From NCBI GenBank assembly GCA_024278175.1, contig JAJRTS010000001.1, positions 1-64,000 of the forward strand: 64,000 nt of DNA, in the 5' to 3' direction. A program made the translations under genes and the position numbers. How positions within the stretch are numbered: position 1 is the stretch's first letter; every line of letters begins with the position of its first letter. Below, in pieces: positions 18,375-26,709 of this stretch. This DNA comes from Gemmatimonadales bacterium (GTDB taxonomy: Bacteria > Gemmatimonadota > Glassbacteria > GWA2-58-10). The notes beneath the pieces are model-generated. The model was not told the DNA's origin. It worked only from the letters and a program-made list of their open reading frames with translations, and made no database searches.

Positions 18375-19139
18375 ATGTATCCGGAACTGAAGGGAAAGAA
18401 CGCTCTCGTCACCGGAGCCACCCGCGGGTTCGGCCGGGAAATCGCGCTGAGGCTGGCGCGCGAGGGCTGTAACGTGATCGTAAATTTCCGCCGCAGCAAA
18501 AGCGAGGCCCTGAACGTGGTGGCTGAAATCGAAAAGATCGGTAACGGAGTCCGGGCCGTGGCCGTGCGCGGGGATGTGGGTAGCGAGAAAAGCCTGCACA
18601 AGCTGTTCGAGCAGATAGAGAACGAGTTCGACAGCCTCCAGATCGTGATCGCCAACGCAGCATTCGGTGTGCCGGGCACCCTGATGGACACCACCTCGCG
18701 CCATTTCGAGGTCACACTGGCCAGCAGCGCCCGCTCGCTGATGCACCTGGCCCAGCACGCGGTGCCGATGATGAAGGGGGACTGGGGCCGGATCGTGAGT
18801 ATCACCAGCGAGGGCGGCCAGAAAGTGCTGCCGGGCTACGGCGTAATCGGCCCGGCCAAGGCCGCGCTGGAGTCGATCACCCGCTACCTGGCCGTGGAGC
18901 TGGCCCCCAGGGGCGTGGTGGTCAACGGCGTGATGGCCGGTCCATGCTTTACCCGCAGCCTCAGCGCAATTCCCGGAGCAGAAGAATTACTGGAGAATGC
19001 CGCCTGCCGCGCCCCGATGCAGCGCCTGATCGATGGGGAAGATGTGGCCAAAACGGTGACTTTTCTCTGCTCGGACGAGGCCCGGATGATCTGCGGCCAG
19101 TTCATCTTTGTCGACGGGGGCTGCAGTATTGCCAAGTAG
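18375..19139 (+). CDS. fabL: FabL-like enoyl-[ACP] reductase (SDR family)
   Basis: This 254-residue short-chain dehydrogenase probably reduces enoyl-ACP in fatty acid synthesis with NAD(P)H. The ATG at 18375 has GGAGG nine bases upstream. A longer frame starting inside the upstream repeat is rejected. The cofactor motif is TGATRGFGREIA, with NFRRSKSEA after beta-2 suggesting NADPH. The active site reads YGVIGPAK, a Tyr-x6-Lys spacing typical of enoyl reductases (FabI, FabL, FabV-like) rather than Tyr-x3-Lys of most SDRs. The following ALE-x-ITRYLAVEL-x-P and the C-terminal MICGQ...VDGG match FabL of Bacillus. The substrate remains inferred. It ends in TAG. Confidence 0.68.
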   Translation: MYPELKGKNALVTGATRGFGREIALRLAREGCNVIVNFRRSKSEALNVVAEIEKIGNGVRAVAVRGDVGSEKSLHKLFEQIENEFDSLQIVIANAAFGVPGTLMDTTSRHFEVTLASSARSLMHLAQHAVPMMKGDWGRIVSITSEGGQKVLPGYGVIGPAKAALESITRYLAVELAPRGVVVNGVMAGPCFTRSLSAIPGAEELLENAACRAPMQRLIDGEDVAKTVTFLCSDEARMICGQFIFVDGGCSIAK

Positions 19140-19227
19140 GCCGGGAGATTTGCTGCGAGATTATTGCGAACGGCACGATCTGCGCTGCTGGAGGACCTGA
19201 ACGGGTTTTAAGAGGGGCGCAAAAGCG

Positions 19228-19311
19228 GGCGGGCAGGCATGATTTATGCTTTCCACCCGAACCGCAAGCTCCCGCCGGATGGCGCTTTGGCATAAATCAT
19301 GCCTGCCCGCC
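19228..19311. repeat. Perfect 22-bp inverted repeat with a 40-base loop
   Basis: Arms at 19228-19249 and 19290-19311 (GGCGGGCAGGCATGATTTAT plus GC and its exact complement) lie between the convergent FabL-like and PHP genes. No T-run follows, so it is not a standard terminator. It may be a small mobile or regulatory palindrome. Confidence 0.85.
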
Positions 19312-19349
19312 TTCCGTGCTATCCTGAATCAAAAAGTCCTTATTGTTTC

Positions 19350-20345
19350 TCACTCCACAAACACCGGCTGCGTCCAGGCCACCCGGCCGTTGCTGTCCAC
19401 CACTTTAGCCCGCACGTAAAGCTCATTGCCCTTTATTTCGTAAACCGCAGGGTTGTCGTCGGTTTGATACAGCACTCGTCCGCCCCGGCCGATAAAAGTA
19501 ACCCTGTGACGGGTCTGTCCGTTCAACTCGCTTTCAATCAGTATCCGCCGCGATGATATTTCAAGCCGTTCCAGCCGCAATCCGGTCGAGGAGTAGAAAT
19601 CTCCGCGGTCCAGGGCGGCGGCAATCGCACCGGCCTCCAGGGTATCGGCCTTCACCCAGACAAACCCACCGCCGGGATTGGAATATTCCGGCCCCCAGTC
19701 CTTGAACTGGTGGGCGTCGTCGCTGGCCACGCCGTAGACTGTCTTGGCCCGGGTCAACACCGAGTCCCAGAGCGCCTCGGTACCTGGGTATCCGCCGCCA
19801 CCTAGGTTATTACAGTTGGTTGAGGTGTTCCAGACTTCGAACAGGGCGTAGTTGCGCAGGCGGTGCATGGCGTCAACGTCCACGGCCCAGCGGAAATTGG
19901 GATGGTTCAGTTGCGGAGTCGCTCCGGCGGCGCGGATAGAGTCCACATCTCTCTGGAGCACCTCACCCACACTGCCGCCGCCCGAGGGACCGATCGTCCG
20001 GGCGCCCCTGCTCTGGTCCGTTGCGATCGCATTGACGTGCAACGGCAACGTGCGCTCCTCGCTGAGCTTGAACCGGTCGGTGACTTCCTCGCCGGCGACC
20101 ACCAGAAACTTGCCCGGCGCCGCCAGCAGAGCGTTCAGCCCCCGGACGTCGGTATTGTAATTATGATCGGTGATCACGACAAAATTATAGCGCTGCTCCT
20201 TGTACCAGCGGGCGACAATATCGGGAGAACTGTCCCCGTCGGAGTTGATCGTATGACTGTGAGTGTTGCCCTTGTACCACTCGGCTCCGGCGGCTCCGGG
20301 AAAGCTCAACATTAGCGCAATAATAGCCATGGCAAAAAAATTCAT
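19350..20345 (-). CDS. Exported PHP-domain metal-dependent hydrolase (second of a tandem pair)
   Basis: This protein of about 331 residues has a signal peptide (MNFFAMAIIALML...AGA). The ATG at 20343-20345 overlaps the stop of the upstream paralogue as ATGA, which fixes the start. PHP motifs are present: GNTHSHTINSDGD, ITDHNYNT, LNHPNFRW and SDDAHQF, giving the His/Asp/Glu metal ligands. The family includes phosphoesterases; a phosphate or nucleotide substrate is possible but unproven. The last 80 residues form a C-terminal beta domain shared with its neighbour. It is probably a periplasmic protein co-translated with the upstream gene. Confidence 0.8.
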   Translation of the reverse strand: MNFFAMAIIALMLSFPGAAGAEWYKGNTHSHTINSDGDSSPDIVARWYKEQRYNFVVITDHNYNTDVRGLNALLAAPGKFLVVAGEEVTDRFKLSEERTLPLHVNAIATDQSRGARTIGPSGGGSVGEVLQRDVDSIRAAGATPQLNHPNFRWAVDVDAMHRLRNYALFEVWNTSTNCNNLGGGGYPGTEALWDSVLTRAKTVYGVASDDAHQFKDWGPEYSNPGGGFVWVKADTLEAGAIAAALDRGDFYSSTGLRLERLEISSRRILIESELNGQTRHRVTFIGRGGRVLYQTDDNPAVYEIKGNELYVRAKVVDSNGRVAWTQPVFVE

Positions 20346-21334
20346 CTGCGCGCTCCCGTGTAAAAAGGCTGAGTCCACGCTTTCCGGCCGTTGGAATCTT
20401 CTATCCGGGCGCGAACGTACAATTCCTTGCCGGTAATATCGTAAACCGCCGGGTTGTCGCCGGTGGCTTTCAGCACTGTTCCGCCCGTACCGATAAAAAA
20501 CGTGGTGAATCTGGTGCTGCTTCTGTCCGGTTCGATTTTTACCGTAATCCGCTTGTCCGTGATAATCAGGTCCTCCAGCTCCACTCCGGTGGAAGAGTAG
20601 AAATCACCCCTGTCCAGCGCCCGGGCGATAGCGTCGCTATCCAGCGCGTTCGCCCGGACCACTACCCAGCCACGGCCTGGGTTGGACAGATCGGGGCTGA
20701 ATTTCTTGAACGAGTGGGCGTCGTCGCTGGCGATCCCGAATACCAGCTTGCCACGGGTGAGCAGGCTGTCCCACATTGCCTCGGTACCCGGCACACCGCC
20801 GCCACCGGCGTTGTTGACCGCGGGATGGCCGTTGTAGATTTCATAAAGATTATAATTCTTCACGGCCAGCAGGTCCTCGAACGTGAGCGACCAGCCAAAA
20901 TTGGGATGGTTGATATGGGCCACCGCGCCGGTTGCGTTTATCGCGTCCACATTGTTCTGCAACACCTCCGTCACGCTGCCGCCTCCGGCCGGGGGAATCA
21001 CCCTGCCCAGGTTAACCGCGTTGAGATGGATCGAAAAGCCCCGTCCCGATTTGTCCCTGAAGCGGTCGGACACTTCCTCGCCGCCGACCACCAGGAACTT
21101 ACCCGGCGCCGCCAGGGCCTTGTTCAGCCCGTCCACAGGGGTCAGGTAGTTATGGTCGGAGAGCACCACGAAATTGTAACGGTGCTCCTTGTACCAGCGG
21201 GCGACCGCATCGGGCGCACTGTCGCCGTCGGAGTTGATCGTATGCGTGTGCGTGTTGCCCTTGTACCACTCGGCCCGGCCCGGCCCGCCGGTGATCAGCA
21301 TAAGGGCGACAACCAAACCTGTCACGGTTCTCAT
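20342..21334 (-). CDS. Exported PHP-domain metal-dependent hydrolase (first of a tandem pair)
   Basis: This 330-residue paralogue of the downstream gene has the start at 21332-21334 (CGGAGAA just upstream) and a signal peptide ending near GRA. Metal-binding motifs are GNTHTHTINSDGD, LSDHNYLT, INHPNFGW and SDDAHSF. The two copies are clearly related along their whole length, so they arose by tandem duplication. The preceding promoter is at 21387-21415. What distinguishes their substrates cannot be seen; differences concentrate around EIYNGHPAVNN versus EVWNTSTNCNN, which lines the likely active-site mouth. Confidence 0.8.
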   Translation of the reverse strand: MRTVTGLVVALMLITGGPGRAEWYKGNTHTHTINSDGDSAPDAVARWYKEHRYNFVVLSDHNYLTPVDGLNKALAAPGKFLVVGGEEVSDRFRDKSGRGFSIHLNAVNLGRVIPPAGGGSVTEVLQNNVDAINATGAVAHINHPNFGWSLTFEDLLAVKNYNLYEIYNGHPAVNNAGGGGVPGTEAMWDSLLTRGKLVFGIASDDAHSFKKFSPDLSNPGRGWVVVRANALDSDAIARALDRGDFYSSTGVELEDLIITDKRITVKIEPDRSSTRFTTFFIGTGGTVLKATGDNPAVYDITGKELYVRARIEDSNGRKAWTQPFYTGARR

Positions 21335-21386
21335 CCGGTTCTCCGGTTGAAAATTAGCAGGAATAAACCTCTGATAATATCTGTCA

Positions 21387-21415
21387 AACTTACAGCGGTC
21401 CGTGCTTGCGGTCAA
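21387..21415 (-). promoter_or_regulatory. Putative sigma70-type promoter for the PHP pair
   Basis: On the minus strand TTGACC (21415-21410) and TAAGTT (21392-21387) are 17 bases apart. The predicted leader is about 45 bases. Confidence 0.5.
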
Positions 21416-21530
21416 TAGCGGGCGACAAGCGCTTGGCCCGCCTCTCCGGTTCTGAACATAAACGGTAACAAAGCCCGTGCGGATTGCCGGACAGGCCTTG
21501 TTAGTGCATCGGATCCAGCTTATGGATCAT

Positions 21531-22814
21531 CTATCCCTCGTAGTTCTCACCCTCCAGGCGGTAGAGCGTCTCGCCGGCCTTGGGCACGAACAGGACTCCC
21601 TCGTCCTCACGGCCGCGCCACTGATCCAGATCGATAGAATCAGGATCGCGGTAGCCCAGGTTGATCTGCCGGCAGCGCTGCTGGGGGATCGAGGTGGCCA
21701 GGGTGACTTTCACGTTGCATTTCTCCACCCCGTCCTCGAACGTGCCGCCGCCGCGCACATGGGTGCTGTGGGCGATTATCCCGCGCGGGATATCCCCGAA
21801 CTGCTCCATCCGCTTCAGGAAGTAGTCGCGGCAATGGTAGCCGATCCGGTCGAGGATTTTACCGTGGGTGTAGCTGACCTCGTCGATATGCGGGGCGTAG
21901 ATTATCAGCTCCCCGCCCTGCTCGATCACCGGCTCCAGCTTGTACATCACCTTGCCCGCCGTCCAGATATCATCGTACATGCGCGGGGCCACGCCCAGCA
22001 CGGACTTGAACTTGCGGTCTACGTATTTTACGTGCAGCTTGCCAGATAAATCGGCGGCCTTGCTCCAGGCCTCGCGCGTGGGGCCGATAAACAGCCCGGC
22101 CAGCTCGCCGCCCTTCTCCACCATGTCGAAATTGGTCACCGGCACATTGATCAAACTCGCCGCCCTGTCGACCACCTTGCGCGGCGGGGTCCACTTGTTG
22201 CCGTTGACCAGCGGATTGGAGATCACAGCGCCCAGCCAGTGGAAAAAGTGCAGCAGCTCGTTACCCGAGATTCCCGGGAAGAAATACTTGTTGCCGCCGG
22301 AAAATCCGATCACCTCGTGGGGAAACGTTGGTCCCAGGATAATCAACTGGTCGTAGTCGAAAATCATCTTGTTGATCGTAACGGTCAGTTCCTCGCGGAA
22401 CAGTCCGCCGCTGATCTCTTCGATCTCCTCTGCCGTAATCGTGCCGATCTCGGCGAACGTATCCGGCAGGTCCCAGCGATGGTTGAATATTTTTGCCGCG
22501 GGGTATTCATGCTTCAGTTCGTAGGGAGTCAGGCCCACCCGCTCGGCGATTTTCTCCTCGCTCAGCGGCTGATGGGTGCCCAGGGCGATCAGGAAATGCA
22601 GGTCCTTGACCCGGCCGCCGAGGTGCTTGTAGAAAATCGGGAACATCACGTCCAGCGGCACCGTCCGGGTCCCGTCGGGGATCAGTACCAGCAGGCGCTT
22701 ACCGTCGAGAGCCATGCTGTCGAACCCGCGGGTGCAGAGGTCCTCGATCTCCGCCGCCTCCAGCTTGCGGCCGTTGTCGTAACCCCGCCCGATAACCAGG
22801 CTTTCGTCCGTCAT
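21531..22814 (-). CDS. LarA-like protein (nickel-pincer lactate racemase family)
   Basis: This 427-residue protein is the size of LarA. LarA enzymes racemise or epimerise 2-hydroxy acids using a nickel-pincer nucleotide. Family motifs are visible: PDGTRTVPLD, ALGTHQPLSEE, NHRWDLPDT, FPHEVIGFSGGNKYFFPGI and LLHFFHWLG. These keep the His and Lys positions that hold the cofactor in LarA. No larB, larC or larE cofactor genes lie in the window. The genomic position, at the end of a uronate catabolic run, suggests a sugar-acid rather than lactate substrate, but this is inference. GAGGT precedes the ATG by nine bases. It ends in TAG. Confidence 0.7.
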   Translation of the reverse strand: MTDESLVIGRGYDNGRKLEAAEIEDLCTRGFDSMALDGKRLLVLIPDGTRTVPLDVMFPIFYKHLGGRVKDLHFLIALGTHQPLSEEKIAERVGLTPYELKHEYPAAKIFNHRWDLPDTFAEIGTITAEEIEEISGGLFREELTVTINKMIFDYDQLIILGPTFPHEVIGFSGGNKYFFPGISGNELLHFFHWLGAVISNPLVNGNKWTPPRKVVDRAASLINVPVTNFDMVEKGGELAGLFIGPTREAWSKAADLSGKLHVKYVDRKFKSVLGVAPRMYDDIWTAGKVMYKLEPVIEQGGELIIYAPHIDEVSYTHGKILDRIGYHCRDYFLKRMEQFGDIPRGIIAHSTHVRGGGTFEDGVEKCNVKVTLATSIPQQRCRQINLGYRDPDSIDLDQWRGREDEGVLFVPKAGETLYRLEGENYEG

Positions 22815-22871
22815 TTTACGCTGACCTCTTTTAAGAATTACGATGTTACCGCCCCCCCGGGGCGGTAAAGT

Positions 22872-23753
22872 CTATTTCCAGGGCGGAGTATCCGGCAGCA
22901 AGGCTTCGAATTTCCCGATCAGCGCGGCTTCGTAGTCACCTGCGTAGTCGCCCGCCACAAAGTGATCGAACGCCTCGTCGTGGAGCACCTTCCAACTGGC
23001 TTCCTCGCTGCCGGGATTGATCGGGAAAAACAGGGCGTTGTTGGCCCTGGCCGCGCGCATGTCGCCGGGCGCGTCACCGATCATCAGTACCTTTTGCGGA
23101 TCGTACTTGCCACCGGCAGCCATCTGAAGGTGCTCCTTCTTGCTGCCCATTTCCTGACCCGCTATCACCCGCACGTAGCTGGCGATATCGTGCTCGTTCC
23201 ACTCCTTCTCCAGCGCCGGCACCGGGGTGGCGCTCACCACCAGCATATCGGCCTTGCCCTTCATCTTCCGCAGGCTCTCGCGGACCCAACTGAACGGATT
23301 GCAGCCGTGGACCATCCAGTCCACGCTGGCATTGACCGCCGTGCTCCACTCCAGTACATGCTTCAGCTCGGCGCTGCCGTTTGTCTCCACTTCGGCGGTC
23401 AGGGTGGGGTTGCCCAGGGCCACGCCGCTGTCCACCCATTTTCTGAGCTCGTTCAGGGCGGGAAGCTCAACTCCGCTGGCTATTACTTCCGGGCGCTCGC
23501 GAAGCAGGTCCAGCGCCATCAGCAGGGCCGGGAACCGGTTGATCCCGCGCCATTTGGAATACAGGTTGACAAACTCGGCGGCCTCGCGGGCGTACTTGCT
23601 CACGGACTGAAGGCCGAAATACTGCACAATATTGGGAATGAAACACTCCTTGTGTTTCAACTCCATCGTGGGGAACGCGCAGCCGTCGGAGTCGATTCCC
23701 ACAAAGTATTCTTCCGCCGGCTGAAGATCGATCAAGTCCTGCTTGCTCGCCAT
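22872..23753 (-). CDS. HAD-family hydrolase
   Basis: This 293-residue cytoplasmic phosphatase-like protein carries the four HAD motifs: GIDSDGC with the nucleophile and acid-base Asp, VVSATPV, a Lys in GSKKEHL, and MIGDAPGDMRAA. A helical cap lies between motifs I and II (about residues 35-165). It probably dephosphorylates a small phosphorylated metabolite. It lies between the LarA-like gene (57 bases downstream) and the mannonate oxidoreductase, from which it is separated by about 300 bases with a strong hairpin. GGGAGAAA precedes the ATG. It ends in TAG. Confidence 0.75.
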   Translation of the reverse strand: MASKQDLIDLQPAEEYFVGIDSDGCAFPTMELKHKECFIPNIVQYFGLQSVSKYAREAAEFVNLYSKWRGINRFPALLMALDLLRERPEVIASGVELPALNELRKWVDSGVALGNPTLTAEVETNGSAELKHVLEWSTAVNASVDWMVHGCNPFSWVRESLRKMKGKADMLVVSATPVPALEKEWNEHDIASYVRVIAGQEMGSKKEHLQMAAGGKYDPQKVLMIGDAPGDMRAARANNALFFPINPGSEEASWKVLHDEAFDHFVAGDYAGDYEAALIGKFEALLPDTPPWK

Positions 23754-23818
23754 CTAACTTTCTCCCGGATTGAACTGTTAGAGAGACCTTTGATTTAATC
23801 GAAAGAATTGAAAGAATA

Positions 23819-23871
23819 GTGAGGGGGAGAGACAAAACCTTTAAAAAAAGGTTCTTTTCTCTCCCCCTCAC
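23819..23871. terminator. Strong hairpin between the mannonate oxidoreductase and HAD genes
   Basis: Arms of 13 bp (GTGAGGGGGAGAG and complement) with an inner A/T-rich stem form a long hairpin. It lies about 190 bases downstream of the oxidoreductase stop, so it could end or attenuate transcription before the HAD/LarA-like genes. The remaining 300-base gap (23754-24061) shows nothing else I can identify. Confidence 0.6.
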
Positions 23872-24061
23872 ACTTCCCCTCACTTTTTCCAAAACTTTTT
23901 ATACAAGGGGCATATCTTTCGGTCAGGTCATGCAGCTACAATTAACAGCCCCTGGATTTTCTTTTGATACATAAAAACGAGTGATCTGAAAAACTTCCTC
24001 ATCGCAATTCAGTCGTCCAATTTTTCAAAGGTCTCCATTTTCTCCCAGAGCCAGTCCGGCC

Positions 24062-24895
24062 CTATACGCCGCTGAACGCGTTAAACCCGCCATCGACCGG
24101 GATTACCGTGCCGGTCACAAAACTGGCCGCATCGCTGATCAGCCAGAACATCGCGCCCAGCAGTTCCTCGGGGTCGCCGTAGCGGCCCTGGGGCGTGGCG
24201 GCGATAATCGAGCGGCCGCGCTCGGTGGGCCGGCCTGTTTTTTCATCCACCAGCAGGAACCGGTTCTGCGCGGTGAGGAAAAAACCCGGCGCGATAGCGT
24301 TGACCCTGATCTCGGCAGCATAGTCCTGGGCCATGTGCACGGCCAGCCATTCGGTGAAGTTGGATATCGCGGCCTTGGCCGCCGAGTAACCCAGTACCTT
24401 GGTCAAAGGATGGAAGGCGCTCATGGAGCTGATATTAATCACGTTGCCGCACTTGCGCCCGGCCATCGCCCGACCGAAAATCTGGCTCGGCATGATCGTA
24501 CCCAGGCAGTTGAGGTCGAACACCCAGCGCACGGCGCTCTCCGGCAACTCGAAAAACGAGAGGTCGGGGCTGGTGGTGGCCTCTTTCTTGTTGCCGCCCG
24601 CGCCGTTGACCAGCACGTCCACCGGGCCCAGGGCCTGCTCCACCTGCTCGCAGGCAGCCTCAATACTCTCGCGCTTGAGCACGTCCACCGCCACGGGCAC
24701 GGCCTGGCCGCCACCGGCCCTGATCTTGTCGGCCACCGCCGCGGCTGCGTCCTCGCGAAGGTCGAGCACAGCCACCCTGGCGCCAGCCCTGGCCAGCGCC
24801 TCTGCCATCACGCTGCACAGAATTCCGCCGCCGCCGGTGACCACCGCCACCTTGCCGGAAACATCGAACATTTTTGCAATGTAATCATTAGCCAT
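24062..24895 (-). CDS. SDR-family D-mannonate oxidoreductase (fructuronate reductase)
   Basis: This 277-residue short-chain dehydrogenase should interconvert D-fructuronate and D-mannonate with NAD(P). It has TGGGGILCSVMAEALA for cofactor binding, NGAGGNKKEATTS, the catalytic ISSMSAFHPLTKVLGYSAAK (Ser, Tyr, Lys) and the subgroup ending PGFFLTAQNR...ATPQGRYGDPEEL...VTGTVIPVDGGFNAFSGV. That tail is characteristic of the YjmF-type mannonate oxidoreductases. GGAGG lies six bases before the ATG. It follows the tagaturonate epimerase gene, whose product is its likely substrate, by 42 bases. It ends in TAG. Confidence 0.82.
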   Translation of the reverse strand: MANDYIAKMFDVSGKVAVVTGGGGILCSVMAEALARAGARVAVLDLREDAAAAVADKIRAGGGQAVPVAVDVLKRESIEAACEQVEQALGPVDVLVNGAGGNKKEATTSPDLSFFELPESAVRWVFDLNCLGTIMPSQIFGRAMAGRKCGNVINISSMSAFHPLTKVLGYSAAKAAISNFTEWLAVHMAQDYAAEIRVNAIAPGFFLTAQNRFLLVDEKTGRPTERGRSIIAATPQGRYGDPEELLGAMFWLISDAASFVTGTVIPVDGGFNAFSGV

Positions 24896-24937
24896 TTTAA
24901 GCCTCCGCTCCTGTCACTGTTTTTTTTCATACTTGAG

Positions 24938-26494
24938 TCAGATGCGCTTTACGCCCAGCGTTTCCACGTGGCGGCCGATATGGCTGCGCAGCGCCTCGTA
25001 GTAATCTTCCTCGTAATCGTAAAGTGTGCTGTAAATTCTGTCGCGGAATATGTACGCGCCGCCGCTGTCTTGGGTGGAAAGCAGCGAGCCGTAGGTGATG
25101 TGCAGCAACTGCCGCGGGTCTGTCTGGTCCATCAGCGCGGGCAATTCCCTGTCGCTCAGCGTGTCGAGCGCGGGGATTTTCGCAAGGTCGGTGGTCACGT
25201 GGTAGCTGGCCCGGTCCTGTTCGAACCGCTCCAGGGCGAACTCGTGCATTTTCCTGTAGAGGGTGGGCTGATGCACGGAGATCACCCGCACGGCCTCGAG
25301 CCAGCTTGTGCCTGCTGTTTTGAGATGGAAATAACCGCCGGTGTACTTGCCCACCAGCGGGAAGATCGAGAACTTGTCGCTGCCGGAGTGGACACTGACC
25401 TTGTAGGGACCGAGCTCCCTGGCCAGCAGGGCGTGACGGGCGAACTGGCGCTCGAACCCGGCCACATCGCCGATATAATCGATCCCCTTCTGGAACTGGC
25501 CGGTGAACTTGGGGGCCAGGCTCTGCCACTTAACTCCACGCTGCTTGAGTTCGGTGGCCACAAACAGGTGGTCCCGCACGGTGGTGTCCGTCTCGGTCTC
25601 ATCGACACTGACCTCGTAGTCAAACGCCTCGCCATCGCCCGACGCGGCGCTGAGAGCCTCGTAGAGAGCGGCCATGTGTTTGGCGGCCTGCAGATAGACC
25701 AGGCTGCACCTGGCCAGCTCCACCGGCGTGAACGCGATATCCACGCTGACCGCGTCCTGGGAGAAATGCCACTCCCGGCCCAGGTAGCGGCTCTTGAGCT
25801 CGTCGGCTTCCGGCAGTTCCTCAAATTTTTTTATCGCTTCTTCATCGGAGAGCTTTACGGCGCTGAGGTCGATATGCTCCGAGGCGTCGATCGTGAACAT
25901 CGTGTAGCCGAGCTTGTGGCAGGAGAGCACCTCGTCGAGCTGCTTGATATGGTCGGCGTCCGCGGCGAACGTGGCGGTGTAGCCGGCCTCGAACACGCCC
26001 CAGCCCGCATCGTCGATCACGTCCCGGGCACTACGCCCGGTGCGGCCCATCTCGCGCATCGACTGCTGGGCCAGCACGGGATACACATCGTAGCCCTCGA
26101 ACGCGCGAAGATGGCCCGGAGTGGCCACGCCCAGACGGTCGCCCGTGCCGAACGAGACCTTGCGGCCGATAGGCACCGGCGCGGTCCAGAGGAACACCTC
26201 GCGGAGCGCCTCGGAGTTAGCCGTATTAAGCGGGCAAAGTTTAACTCTGTCGTTGCCGTTGTCCTCGCCCTCAAACTTCTTGGCCTGGCTGCCCGTACCC
26301 AGCACGGCCAGGCGTTTGCCAGCGGTGGTACGCGCCAGAGCGAACCAGTCGCCCGCGGAATACTTTACAGACTCCGGGTAAACTCCGTCCACCTGGGCCA
26401 GCTTACCGGTCCCACCGGCAAGCGCGGCCTCGAGCCGCACAAGCAGCGATTCAGCGGCCACTCTGCCCAGATTATCATTCAAATTGATCGGCAT
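24938..26494 (-). CDS. uxaE: Tagaturonate epimerase (UxaE family)
   Basis: This protein of about 518 residues should convert D-tagaturonate to D-fructuronate, the step that lets galacturonate enter the glucuronate route, as in Thermotoga. The ATG at 26492-26494 has GGAGGAG six bases upstream; a longer start is rejected. Recognisable stretches are GTGDRLGVATPGHLRA, PVLAQQSMREM, FTIDASEHID, and KVSVHSGSDKFSIFPL near residue 400, with His and Glu residues that can bind a metal. It lies between the PFK gene and the mannonate oxidoreductase, in pathway order. No uronate isomerase (UxaC) or mannonate dehydratase is in the window. Confidence 0.8.
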   Translation of the reverse strand: MPINLNDNLGRVAAESLLVRLEAALAGGTGKLAQVDGVYPESVKYSAGDWFALARTTAGKRLAVLGTGSQAKKFEGEDNGNDRVKLCPLNTANSEALREVFLWTAPVPIGRKVSFGTGDRLGVATPGHLRAFEGYDVYPVLAQQSMREMGRTGRSARDVIDDAGWGVFEAGYTATFAADADHIKQLDEVLSCHKLGYTMFTIDASEHIDLSAVKLSDEEAIKKFEELPEADELKSRYLGREWHFSQDAVSVDIAFTPVELARCSLVYLQAAKHMAALYEALSAASGDGEAFDYEVSVDETETDTTVRDHLFVATELKQRGVKWQSLAPKFTGQFQKGIDYIGDVAGFERQFARHALLARELGPYKVSVHSGSDKFSIFPLVGKYTGGYFHLKTAGTSWLEAVRVISVHQPTLYRKMHEFALERFEQDRASYHVTTDLAKIPALDTLSDRELPALMDQTDPRQLLHITYGSLLSTQDSGGAYIFRDRIYSTLYDYEEDYYEALRSHIGRHVETLGVKRI

Positions 26495-26709
26495 CACTTT
26501 CTCCTCCGGGACTGACTTGTCCCTGTATATAACCAGATTTCCTTCCCGCACTTATGCGGGCGTCCCATGCATCACCCCTTACTGCCTGTATGCGAAAACT
26601 CCCTATTATCCTTCCAAACGGCTACCTTGGAAAAAATATCTGTCTCAACTCTTGATTATCAAGACAGTCGCTACATCTCACTGTAAATGTTACCCGGCGG
26701 CGTCCACTT

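Noticed and set aside
24335-26515. 726-residue plus-strand frame across the mannonate oxidoreductase and epimerase genes
   Set aside because: It spans two real genes and their gap in antisense and shows no motif.
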